8,651 bases of DNA. It comes from an uncultured Porphyromonadaceae bacterium (GTDB taxonomy: Bacteria; Bacteroidota; Bacteroidia; Bacteroidales; Muribaculaceae). Numbering within the stretch: the first letter of the stretch is position 1; the number at the start of each line of letters is the position of its first letter. Location: contig CAJJOO010000043.1 in assembly GCA_905193395.1 (NCBI GenBank), positions 1 to 8,651 on the forward strand, read 5' to 3'. A model generated the notes under the pieces. It was not told the DNA's origin, searched no databases, and saw only the letters and a program-made list of their open reading frames with translations. Positions 1 through 7,262 of the stretch are shown here, in pieces. A program made the translations under genes and the position numbers.

Positions 1-17
1 TTCATACCAAAGCAATT
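1..17 (+). promoter_or_regulatory. Leader just upstream of the kinase start, no Shine-Dalgarno
   Basis: Only 17 bases precede the first ATG, AT-rich and ending in caatt directly before it, with no GGAGG-like ribosome-binding sequence. The same style precedes genes 3 and 4 (caattATG and ctattATG), which supports ATG at 18 as the real start. The kinase frame stays open to the window edge, so an upstream start cannot be formally excluded. No promoter boxes are visible; the operon promoter is presumably outside the window. Confidence 0.45.
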
Positions 18-3000
18 ATGAATAGAATTCTCTCTCAAACCTCAATCGCCCCCGAAGGCGGACCCGCCGGTGGCGGAACTGCCGTGGCAGGTGGTACATC
101 CGTAGCAGGTGGAACCTCAGTCGCAGGCGGTACATCCGTAGCAGGCGGAACCTCTGTCGCAGGCGGTACATCCGTTGCCGGCGGCAGTGGCACTGCCGTG
201 GCAGGCGGCGGCGATACCGGCGTGGCCGGCGGGGGCACACATGCTGCCGGCGCGGTGTCGCTGATTCCCGTATACAATGAATATATAATCAACGGACGCC
301 GTTTCACCGTCAGCGGCACGCTGGGCAAGCCTTCGGGCGAAGGCCGCGTATTTCTGGTGGAAAACGGCGGAAACAAGTTCGTGCTGAAACTCTATATCGC
401 CGGCCACACGCCCGACACGTCGATTCTCGACGCCGTGCAGAGCGCCAAGGGCGGCTTCATGGTCTATCTGCGCGAACACGGCGTATGGGCCGACCCACAG
501 CACCCCGGCCAGGTACACTACTACGAACTGATGGACTATGTGGCCTACGGTTCTCTGGCCGACGTGCGCATCACCAACGACGAGCAGTTCAAGCAACTGG
601 CCAAATACATGGCGTTCTGCATCAAGCAGTGCCACGACCTGGGCTTCATCCACCGCGACATCAAGCCCGAAAACTTCCTCTGCACCAATCCCGAGAAGAC
701 CCAGGTGATTGTAACCGACTTCGGCATCGGCCGCATGATGGGCGGCCGCAAGACCATATCGGCCGACCTGGGAAAGACGGGCCGCTATGCCTCGCCCGAA
801 GCATGCTTCTCGAGCGACAACGTGACCGTCGACGTCGGCTTCCCCACCGACTACTATTCCATGGGCCTGACGCTGCTGGCCATGTGTATCGGCGTGAAGA
901 ATTTCACGGCGATATGCAGCGACAAGGAACTGAACAACTTCAAGCGCAAGGACTCGCTGATGAAGGAGTTCGGCTCGATGATCAAACTGAGCGAATATTC
1001 CAAGTCGCTGATGGCGGCGATGCTGCGTTTCGACCCCGACCGCCGCGCGGGCTTCGCCGACTTCCAGCGCTGGTTCAAGGGCGAGACCCTGGTGACCGAG
1101 GCCTCGCAGCAGGCGGCCGCCGCCGATGCCGGCGGCACATTCCGCATAGTCTTCAACGAGGAGACCAAGCAGGTGGCCACCTCGCCGGCCGAACTGGCCG
1201 CGATGATGATGGCCGACATCCCCTACGCCGCCAAACTGCTGTACCGCGGCACCATAGTCCGTGCCCTGGAGCGCGTGGGCCGCACGAAACTGAGCGGCGA
1301 CGTCGACGAGATAGTCCAGCGCATCTATCCCGGCGCGGGCGAGCAGGAAACCGGCGTTTTCGCGGCCGCCCTGCTGCTGGACCCCTCGATGCCCTTTATC
1401 GGTCTGAAAGGCAACAAGTGCGCCACGGTCAAGGATATAGCCGACGAGGTATGGAACAACGGCCAGACCTACGCCGCCAAACTGAAAGAGAAGTCGGCGC
1501 GCCTGTGGGCCTACATATCGATGCGCGGCGACGACAAACTGAAACAGGCCATGGGCAAATTCCAGCCCATGGTGAAGCGCAGCGGCATCCACGGCGTGTT
1601 CGCCCTGTGCCGTCTGCTCAACCCGCGCCTGCCCCTGAGCCTCGACGGCAAGACCGTGAAGGACTACAAGGACCTGTCGGGCGCCCTATGGAACCGCCGC
1701 GACGCCTACAAGAGTGACCTGGGCAACAGCGACCACATGGTGTGGACACACCTGGCCGCCCTGGGCCCTTTCGCCGCCAAACTGGCCCAGACATTCCCGG
1801 CACGCATAGCCTCGAACGGTCTGAACGAACTCTACGCCCTGTGCCTCACGCTTGACCCCGAGATGCCCTACTACGGCATGAAAGGCAATGCCTGCTACGA
1901 CGTGACGGAAATCGCCGACGAACTGTGGAACAATCTGGGAACGTACAAGAAGGACCTGGCCGAACCCAGCCACATGCTGTGGCAGTACATGCGCTCGTGG
2001 AACGACGCCGACTGGGCAAAGGTGGCCAACGAATATCCCGCCAAAATCGCCAAGCGCACCAACGTGTGGACCTACGAACTGATCTACCGTCTGGATCCCA
2101 CCAAGCCATACGTGGTCAAATATGCCGACGACGGCAAATGGTACAACCAGAAGGATGTGGCCACGCTGCTGGCAACCGTCCGCACACACGGCATCCACGA
2201 GGACGCCCTGAAACTGCTGTGCGAGAACGATTTCATCACCTGGCTCACACTGCGTCCCAACCAGTCCGACGGCCGCCGCGGCGCCCTGCTGGAACAACTG
2301 GTGAAGCAACTGGGCACCAGCGCCCCTAACAACGGCTGGTTCCTGCTCTACTCCATCTTCCCCGAAATGGGCATCAACGGCGTGACCGACTCCAAGAGCG
2401 CCGATTTCATCGGCACCGCGCCCCAGATTGGCCAGGCCATCAACCGCGCCCTCAACAACGAGCCGAACCCCGGCCGCATCACCTTCCTGTCCGACCTGAA
2501 AACGGGCAGTTTCAGCGGCTCGCGCCTGGACCAGTACCTCCGTGCCCGCAAGATGAGCGCCTATGCCGACGGTATCAAGAAAATCATCGACATCAACGCC
2601 AATATCAACGCCCACAAGTCGGCGCCATACAACGACATCATCGCCCGCTTCAAGGTGGTGGACTACCTGGGCGCCCGACCCGGCGTGAAAATCGGCAGCA
2701 AGTGGGCCTACGACCTCGACGGCATCAAGCGCCTGACCCTGACCGAGCGCAAGAACAACAGCATCACGCTGTCGGCCCTGGCCTCGCTGTTCTTCCAGGA
2801 ACGCAAGGGCGGCTCGTTCTCGTTCAGCGTCCTGAAGAGTTACTACGACTTCCTCGAGGCCTACATCCCGAACGCCTACTCGATGGACTCGTCGGCCTCG
2901 GAACGGCAGCGCGTGACCGACATCATCGACAACCGCAACCGCGCCTGGGCCTCGCTGCGCCGCACCCGCGTGCTGACGATGGTACTGTGCCTTATCCCCA

Positions 3001-3881
3001 TGGTGGCCGTGCTGGCATGGATGCTCTATATCTCCTTCACCACCGGCGCCTCGACCCTGGAGAACGCTTTCAACGCTGTGGGCAACGTGGTGGCAGTTAT
3101 CCTGGCCGTCATCGGCGCCCTGGCCGGTCTGGCCGGCGGTATCGTCGGCGCCGTCCTGGGCGGTCTGGCCGGCTACTGGATACCGAAATGGCTGTTCGGG
3201 CTGCTGGCATCAATAGCGCCCTTCATCGTGGCGGTATTCGTAATCGGTCTGGCCATCACCCTCATAGTAATCATGATGAACGTGTCCAGCGACAAACTGA
3301 TTCCAAGCAAGTCGCGGTACGACTCGCTCTACGACCAGGCCATGCTCTATCTGGTGTGCAGCGGTCTCGGAACGTCGACCCGCGTGTTCGGCTCGTCGTC
3401 CGCCGATCCCTCCGACATCTTCCGCCAGTCGGCCGACCAGGCCCGCTCGCAGCGTTCGTCGGTAACGAAGGCCGCCGTCGGCATGGTGGTCCTTGCCGCC
3501 GCCACCCTGGGCCTCGGAATTCTCATCAACAACTCCATCGACAAGGAGGAGAAGATTGAGCAATCCGCGATATTCTATCCTCCCTCCTCCAAGTTAGCAG
3601 GACAATACACCGGCACTTTCCACGGCCGCGAAGCCACGATGAATCTGACGATGGACAACTTCTATGCGAACGGCCAGGTCGTTATCCAGTACACCACGCC
3701 CATGACCCAGCATGTGAGCGGCGAGTACAGCGCCTCCGACGGCAAACTGGAAATGACCGTCGACGGCACCAACAAGACCTACAACGCCACCGTCACTTCC
3801 GACGGCTCCACAATCACCATCAGCGGCGAATACTACAACCCTTCGCAGGGCACCCGTCATACCTTTGAATTCTATAAATAA
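18..3881 (+). CDS. Membrane-anchored eukaryotic-like Ser/Thr protein kinase with N-terminal Thr/Gly array and helical repeats
   Basis: A 1287-residue protein, far longer than a bare kinase domain. Residues 19-77 are a Gly-rich array of T-x-V-A units. The kinase domain spans about 92-355: Gly-rich loop G-K-P-S-G-E-G-R-V (103-111), ATP-anchoring Lys124 in VLKLY, catalytic HRDIKPEN (212-219), metal-binding DFG (234-236), activation-loop Thr246 and Thr254, and SPE (259-261). All key catalytic residues are present, so it should be active; HRD with Arg suggests activation-loop control. Residues about 380-782 hold tandem repeats of about 80 residues. Hydrophobic segments lie at about 985-1005, 1023-1055 (glycine-zipper, perhaps a hairpin), 1062-1087 and 1152-1170. 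A beta-rich, Thr/Ser/Tyr-rich domain of about 95 residues ends the protein; its side of the membrane depends on whether there are four or five crossings. The kinase should face the cytoplasm, since there is no signal peptide. It is first in an operon with an FHA reader and a PP2C phosphatase, so it is the likely phosphate writer. Substrates are unknown; autophosphorylation of the N-terminal Thr array is an inference. Confidence 0.93.
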   Translation: MNRILSQTSIAPEGGPAGGGTAVAGGTSVAGGTSVAGGTSVAGGTSVAGGTSVAGGSGTAVAGGGDTGVAGGGTHAAGAVSLIPVYNEYIINGRRFTVSGTLGKPSGEGRVFLVENGGNKFVLKLYIAGHTPDTSILDAVQSAKGGFMVYLREHGVWADPQHPGQVHYYELMDYVAYGSLADVRITNDEQFKQLAKYMAFCIKQCHDLGFIHRDIKPENFLCTNPEKTQVIVTDFGIGRMMGGRKTISADLGKTGRYASPEACFSSDNVTVDVGFPTDYYSMGLTLLAMCIGVKNFTAICSDKELNNFKRKDSLMKEFGSMIKLSEYSKSLMAAMLRFDPDRRAGFADFQRWFKGETLVTEASQQAAAADAGGTFRIVFNEETKQVATSPAELAAMMMADIPYAAKLLYRGTIVRALERVGRTKLSGDVDEIVQRIYPGAGEQETGVFAAALLLDPSMPFIGLKGNKCATVKDIADEVWNNGQTYAAKLKEKSARLWAYISMRGDDKLKQAMGKFQPMVKRSGIHGVFALCRLLNPRLPLSLDGKTVKDYKDLSGALWNRRDAYKSDLGNSDHMVWTHLAALGPFAAKLAQTFPARIASNGLNELYALCLTLDPEMPYYGMKGNACYDVTEIADELWNNLGTYKKDLAEPSHMLWQYMRSWNDADWAKVANEYPAKIAKRTNVWTYELIYRLDPTKPYVVKYADDGKWYNQKDVATLLATVRTHGIHEDALKLLCENDFITWLTLRPNQSDGRRGALLEQLVKQLGTSAPNNGWFLLYSIFPEMGINGVTDSKSADFIGTAPQIGQAINRALNNEPNPGRITFLSDLKTGSFSGSRLDQYLRARKMSAYADGIKKIIDINANINAHKSAPYNDIIARFKVVDYLGARPGVKIGSKWAYDLDGIKRLTLTERKNNSITLSALASLFFQERKGGSFSFSVLKSYYDFLEAYIPNAYSMDSSASERQRVTDIIDNRNRAWASLRRTRVLTMVLCLIPMVAVLAWMLYISFTTGASTLENAFNAVGNVVAVILAVIGALAGLAGGIVGAVLGGLAGYWIPKWLFGLLASIAPFIVAVFVIGLAITLIVIMMNVSSDKLIPSKSRYDSLYDQAMLYLVCSGLGTSTRVFGSSSADPSDIFRQSADQARSQRSSVTKAAVGMVVLAAATLGLGILINNSIDKEEKIEQSAIFYPPSSKLAGQYTGTFHGREATMNLTMDNFYANGQVVIQYTTPMTQHVSGEYSASDGKLEMTVDGTNKTYNATVTSDGSTITISGEYYNPSQGTRHTFEFYK
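72..248 (+). repeat. In-frame tandem repeat coding the Thr/Gly array (18-bp units, 36-bp higher-order period)
   Basis: Five 18-bp units at 90-107, 108-125, 126-143, 144-161 and 162-179 each encode G-G-T-S-V-A. Units 1, 3 and 5 use one codon set (GGT ACA TCC GTA/GTT) and units 2 and 4 another (GGA ACC TCN GTC). The array is therefore really a 36-bp repeat: 90-125 and 126-161 differ at only 3 of 36 positions. Diverged copies flank the core (T-A-V-A at residues 21-24 and 59-62, T-G-V-A at 67-70, T-H-A-A at 74-77), giving nine threonines at residues 21, 27, 33, 39, 45, 51, 59, 67 and 74. Gain or loss of units would keep the frame. Confidence 0.93.
1155..2363 (+). repeat. Five tandem ~80-residue helical repeats inside the kinase protein
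   Basis: Protein-level repeats with boundaries set by a recurring L-D-P-x-M-P-F/Y signature: D455-P, N535-P, D613-P, D693-P and a weaker F-P at 781-782, i.e. spacings of 80, 78, 80 and 88 residues. Within a unit, a Trp in an A-D-E-x-W-N-N-like helix is followed about 17 residues later by a second Trp (ARLWAY, HMVWTH, HMLWQY), and the unit closes with V/L-F/Y-A-L-C-x-L-x-P. Units 2 (457-536) and 4 (615-694) are the closest pair, sharing M-P-F/Y-x-G-x-K-G-N and I-A-D-E-x-W-N-N. Units 1 and 5 are degenerate. I do not recognise a named family. The pattern suggests an alpha-helical scaffold that binds partners or positions the kinase. Confidence 0.75.
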
Positions 3882-3887
3882 CCCGAT

Positions 3888-6800
3888 ATGAACTGTCCCG
3901 AATGTAATAAGGAAAACCGCGCCAAAGCCAAATACTGCAAATGGTGCGGCAAACTGCTGGCCGGGAGCGCCAACGGCGCCCCTGCCTTCGACGGCCTCAT
4001 AGGCAAGGGCGAGGTCACGGCACGTCTGCGCCGTATCCTCGACAGCGCCAAGGCCATCTCGGCCCAGGGCAAACAGCGCGGCATCGACATGCGCGCCCGC
4101 CTGTGCTTTGCCATCACCGGCGTTTCGGGCGTCGGCAAGAGTTATGTGGCCGAAGCCATAGCCAACGAACTCTTCAAGGCCGGCATCATCAAGTCGCCCA
4201 CACCGAAAGAGGTGAAGAGCGCCGACTATGCCAAATTCGTCGAGAAACTCGACGACAATATAAAGGGTGTGGGCGGTAACGTCCTCATCATCGACAACGC
4301 ACAGCAACTCACCCCCGGCACACGTGCCGATTCCGTCACCGAACTCGATAAGGTGCTGCAGAAGTGCAAGGACTGGTGCGACGACCCCGACAAACCCGTG
4401 GTGATTTTCGTCGGCGACGAGGAATTGCAGAAGTTCTTCGAGGAAAACACCGCCGCCCGCGCCATGGTGCAGGAAATCCTGGAGATTCCCAAGCCCACCA
4501 TCGACGACCTGGCCGAAATATGCAGCGCCGAGTTCGCCCGTCTGGGACGCACCATGCCCGCGGAAACACGCGCCAAGGTGGGCCGCGTGCTCACATACAC
4601 CAAGCGCCGCGACCCGAACAAGTTTGACTTCGGCCACGCCGCCTCACGCATCGCCTACGAGGTGATTTCCAAGCCCGCCAACGTGAGCGACGCTCCCGGC
4701 GCCCCCGTCACCCCCGCCATGATCGAGGGCAAAGAGTTCATTCCCAAGACCCTGGACGAGGAGATGAAGGAATTCGACAAATTCGTGGGCGTGGAGGACA
4801 TCAAGAATCAGATCCGCGCCATCGCAACCACCGTCGAGGATGCCCGCGCTCGCGGCCTCGACCCCGTGGGCAGCGTCAAGAGCCATTTCGTGTTCGTCGG
4901 CAATCCCGGTACCGGCAAGACCACCATGGCACGCCTCTTCGCCGAGGCCCTCAGCGCCATGGGCGCACTGCCCAGCGGCCACCTCGTGGAGGCCGACCGC
5001 GGCTCGCTTGTCTCGGAATACGTGGGCAAGACGCCCAAACTGGTGCGCCAGGCTGTGAACGACGCCATGGGCGGCGTGCTGTTCATCGACGAGGCATATA
5101 ACCTCTGCTCGGGCAAGGACGACAGTTACGGACAGCAGGCCGTCGACACCCTGCTGAAAGACTGCGAGGACAATCGCGGCCGCTTCGTGTGCCTCCTGGC
5201 CGGCTATCCCGTCGAGATGCAGCGCTTCATGGGCACCAACGCCGGCCTGCAGCGCCGCTTCGACAAGAAAATAGAATTCCGCGACTACACCGGTCCGGAA
5301 CTCACCCGGATATTCCGCAACATGGCCACCGGCGGCAACGACCCCGTGGTCCTCGGCCCCGACGTCGAGACGCAGATCGGCGCCTTCTTCGACAAACTCT
5401 ACCAGCGCGGCCGCGGACAGCGTTTCGGCAACGCCGGTACCGTGCGCGACACCCTCACCGCCGCCCGCGAGCGCATGACCATGCGTATCAAGAAGGCCCG
5501 CGCCGAAGGCACCCTCCAGCCCGGCCAGGAGAACGTGATGATCATGGCCGACATCGAGGAACAGAACAAGAAGGGCGTGGACGATATCCTCGCCTCGCTC
5601 GACGACCTCGTGGGCATGAGCGAGGTCAAAGAGCAGATTCAGGCCATCGCCAAGAGCGTGCAGATGCAGCAGCGACTGGTGGAACTGGGACTGGGCGAGG
5701 CCTCCGTGACCAATATCCACATAATCCTCACCGGCAACCCCGGCACCGGCAAGACCACCGTGGCCAAGCGCCTGGGCGAGGTGTTCAAGGCCATCGGCGT
5801 CATCCCCACCGACCGCGTGGTGGTGAAAAAGAGCGAGGACATCTTCGACAGTTACGCCAAATCGGCCGGACGCAACATGACCCAGGCCGTTGACGACGCC
5901 ATGGGCGGTATCCTGTTCATCGACGAGGCATACAACCTGCTGCCCGTCACCGCTCCCGGTACCGTCGACGCCGCCGGAACCGAAGCCGTGGCCGCCCTGA
6001 TGACCTGCATGAGCGAACGCGCCGGCCAGTTCATCACCGTAATCGCCGGTTACAAGACCGAAATCGACGAATTCATCCGCAACGCCAACCAGGGCCTGGA
6101 ACGCCGCTTCACCCACCGCATCCATATCCCCGATTACAGCGCCGACGACCTCGCCACCATCTTCATGCAGCAGGTGAAGAAGTCGAAACTGAACATCACC
6201 CCCGAAGCCGAGAAACTGGCCCGCCTGAAAATCGAGGAAATGGTGACCGCCAAGGACGAAAAATTCGGCAACGCCGGCACCATCATCAAACTGTTCGACC
6301 AGACCAAGGCCCGCCATTTCAGCAACGTAGACCCCTCCGACCCCGTGGAGAAACTCACCACTATCGACGTGGCCGACATCCCCTACGACGCGCCCAAGAA
6401 ACTGGATATCGACGAAATCATGTCGCAACTGGACCATCTGGAAGGCCTCGACGGCGTAAAGACCGCCGTCCGCGACCTGGCCGATACCCTGATGGCCATG
6501 CAGGCACGCGCCGCAGACTCAGGTGAAAAAGCCTCCATCAACCTCGACCATTATATGTTCCTGGGCAACCCCGGTACAGGCAAGACCACCGTGGCCCGAA
6601 TCATGGGCAACATCTTCTATTCGCTGGGACTGCTGCCGTCGAACAAGGTCATCGAACTCTCTGCCAAGGACCTCAAGGCGCCCTTTGTCGGGCAGACCTC
6701 GCCCAAGGCCCACGCCGCGATGATGCGCGGAATGGGCGGCGTGGTGTTCATCGACGAGGCCTATTCAATCACCCAGGGCGACGGCGAAGTGGGCTTCGGT

Positions 6801-7226
6801 CAGGAAGCCGTGGCCGAGATTCTGCAGGTGATGGAGAACTACAAGAACAAGTTCATTACCATCGCTGCCGGATATCCCAAGGAGATGCGCGAGTGGCTCG
6901 ACAGCAACTCGGGTCTGGCCTCGCGCTTCACGCAGACCATCATGTTCGACGACTACAACGCCGAGCAACTGACCAACATCGCCGGCAACATCCTCAAAAA
7001 GCGCAATCTGCGCGTCACGGATGCCGCCCGGCTGGCCATGCTGAACCATTTCGCACGCCTAGTGGCCCACAAGAGCCGCAATTTCGCAAACGCACGCGAA
7101 GCCCGCAACTTCGTCGACAAAGTCCTGCTGAACCAGGGCCGCCGCCTGCGCGCAGAAATGAAATTGCCCGAATTCACCCGCGACCGTTACTATATCATCG
7201 AACCCGAAGACATGCAGGTCGACTGA
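3888..7226 (+). CDS. Zinc-ribbon protein with four AAA+ modules (one degenerate, three CbbX/SpoVK-like)
   Basis: A 1112-residue cytoplasmic ATPase. An N-terminal zinc ribbon has CPEC (3-6) and CKWC (17-20). Module D1 (about 35-260) has Walker A G-V-S-G-V-G-K-S (K84), but its Walker B ends Asp136-Asn137 instead of Asp-Glu and no arginine finger is evident, so it probably binds rather than hydrolyses ATP. D2, D3 and D4 (about 295-555, 560-830, 840-1110) each carry G-N-P-G-T-G-K-T (K344, K622, K899), Walker B F-I-D-E-A-Y (D401/E402, D679/E680, D956/E957), an A-G-Y stretch, and a finger-like G-L-x-x-R-F (R457, R740, R1013), all hallmarks of the CbbX/SpoVK/EccA clade. Members of that clade usually have one such module and act as hexameric remodellers (CbbX activates red-type Rubisco; EccA serves type VII secretion). 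Three in one chain resembles a concatenated partial ring. The gene starts 6 bp after the kinase stop, so translation is probably coupled. The client is unknown. Confidence 0.93.
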   Translation: MNCPECNKENRAKAKYCKWCGKLLAGSANGAPAFDGLIGKGEVTARLRRILDSAKAISAQGKQRGIDMRARLCFAITGVSGVGKSYVAEAIANELFKAGIIKSPTPKEVKSADYAKFVEKLDDNIKGVGGNVLIIDNAQQLTPGTRADSVTELDKVLQKCKDWCDDPDKPVVIFVGDEELQKFFEENTAARAMVQEILEIPKPTIDDLAEICSAEFARLGRTMPAETRAKVGRVLTYTKRRDPNKFDFGHAASRIAYEVISKPANVSDAPGAPVTPAMIEGKEFIPKTLDEEMKEFDKFVGVEDIKNQIRAIATTVEDARARGLDPVGSVKSHFVFVGNPGTGKTTMARLFAEALSAMGALPSGHLVEADRGSLVSEYVGKTPKLVRQAVNDAMGGVLFIDEAYNLCSGKDDSYGQQAVDTLLKDCEDNRGRFVCLLAGYPVEMQRFMGTNAGLQRRFDKKIEFRDYTGPELTRIFRNMATGGNDPVVLGPDVETQIGAFFDKLYQRGRGQRFGNAGTVRDTLTAARERMTMRIKKARAEGTLQPGQENVMIMADIEEQNKKGVDDILASLDDLVGMSEVKEQIQAIAKSVQMQQRLVELGLGEASVTNIHIILTGNPGTGKTTVAKRLGEVFKAIGVIPTDRVVVKKSEDIFDSYAKSAGRNMTQAVDDAMGGILFIDEAYNLLPVTAPGTVDAAGTEAVAALMTCMSERAGQFITVIAGYKTEIDEFIRNANQGLERRFTHRIHIPDYSADDLATIFMQQVKKSKLNITPEAEKLARLKIEEMVTAKDEKFGNAGTIIKLFDQTKARHFSNVDPSDPVEKLTTIDVADIPYDAPKKLDIDEIMSQLDHLEGLDGVKTAVRDLADTLMAMQARAADSGEKASINLDHYMFLGNPGTGKTTVARIMGNIFYSLGLLPSNKVIELSAKDLKAPFVGQTSPKAHAAMMRGMGGVVFIDEAYSITQGDGEVGFGQEAVAEILQVMENYKNKFITIAAGYPKEMREWLDSNSGLASRFTQTIMFDDYNAEQLTNIAGNILKKRNLRVTDAARLAMLNHFARLVAHKSRNFANAREARNFVDKVLLNQGRRLRAEMKLPEFTRDRYYIIEPEDMQVD

Positions 7227-7262
7227 TTCGCGCCCCACATGTCAAAATCATAACAGACAATT
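7227..7262 (+). promoter_or_regulatory. 36-bp gap with AT-rich leader for the FHA gene
   Basis: The second half is AT-rich and ends acaattATG, matching the leader of the kinase gene and lacking a Shine-Dalgarno sequence. No hairpin terminator or convincing promoter boxes are seen, so co-transcription from upstream is the simplest reading. An in-frame ATG at 7239 is closed after four codons by the TAA at 7251-7253, which fixes the FHA-gene start at 7263. Confidence 0.4.

Noticed and set aside
90..179. Short evenly spaced repeats resembling a CRISPR or iteron array
   Set aside because: The 18-bp units are directly adjacent with no spacers, are in frame, and encode a clean hexapeptide; they are coding repeats.
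117..1592. Minus-strand open frame (491 codons) opposite the kinase domain
   Set aside because: Shadow of the kinase gene; composition bias and the mirrored repeat array explain it.
485..1717. Plus-strand frame (410 codons) inside the kinase gene
   Set aside because: Arg/Pro-rich out-of-frame reading of GC-rich DNA; the overlapping frame encodes complete kinase motifs.
4644..6437. Long minus-strand open frame (597 codons) opposite the AAA+ gene
   Set aside because: It lies wholly over a gene with intact catalytic motifs, has a His/Gly/Val/Ala-rich composition typical of the complement of GC-rich codons, and shows no recognisable domain.
3888..7226. Naming the AAA+ gene cbbX or spoVK
   Set aside because: Only the module type matches. 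Four modules plus a zinc ribbon, with no Rubisco or sporulation genes nearby, do not support either name.
7239..7253. Four-codon ATG frame in the gap before the FHA gene (M-S-K-S-stop)
   Set aside because: Too short to support as a gene or leader peptide; no ribosome-binding or attenuator structure around it.
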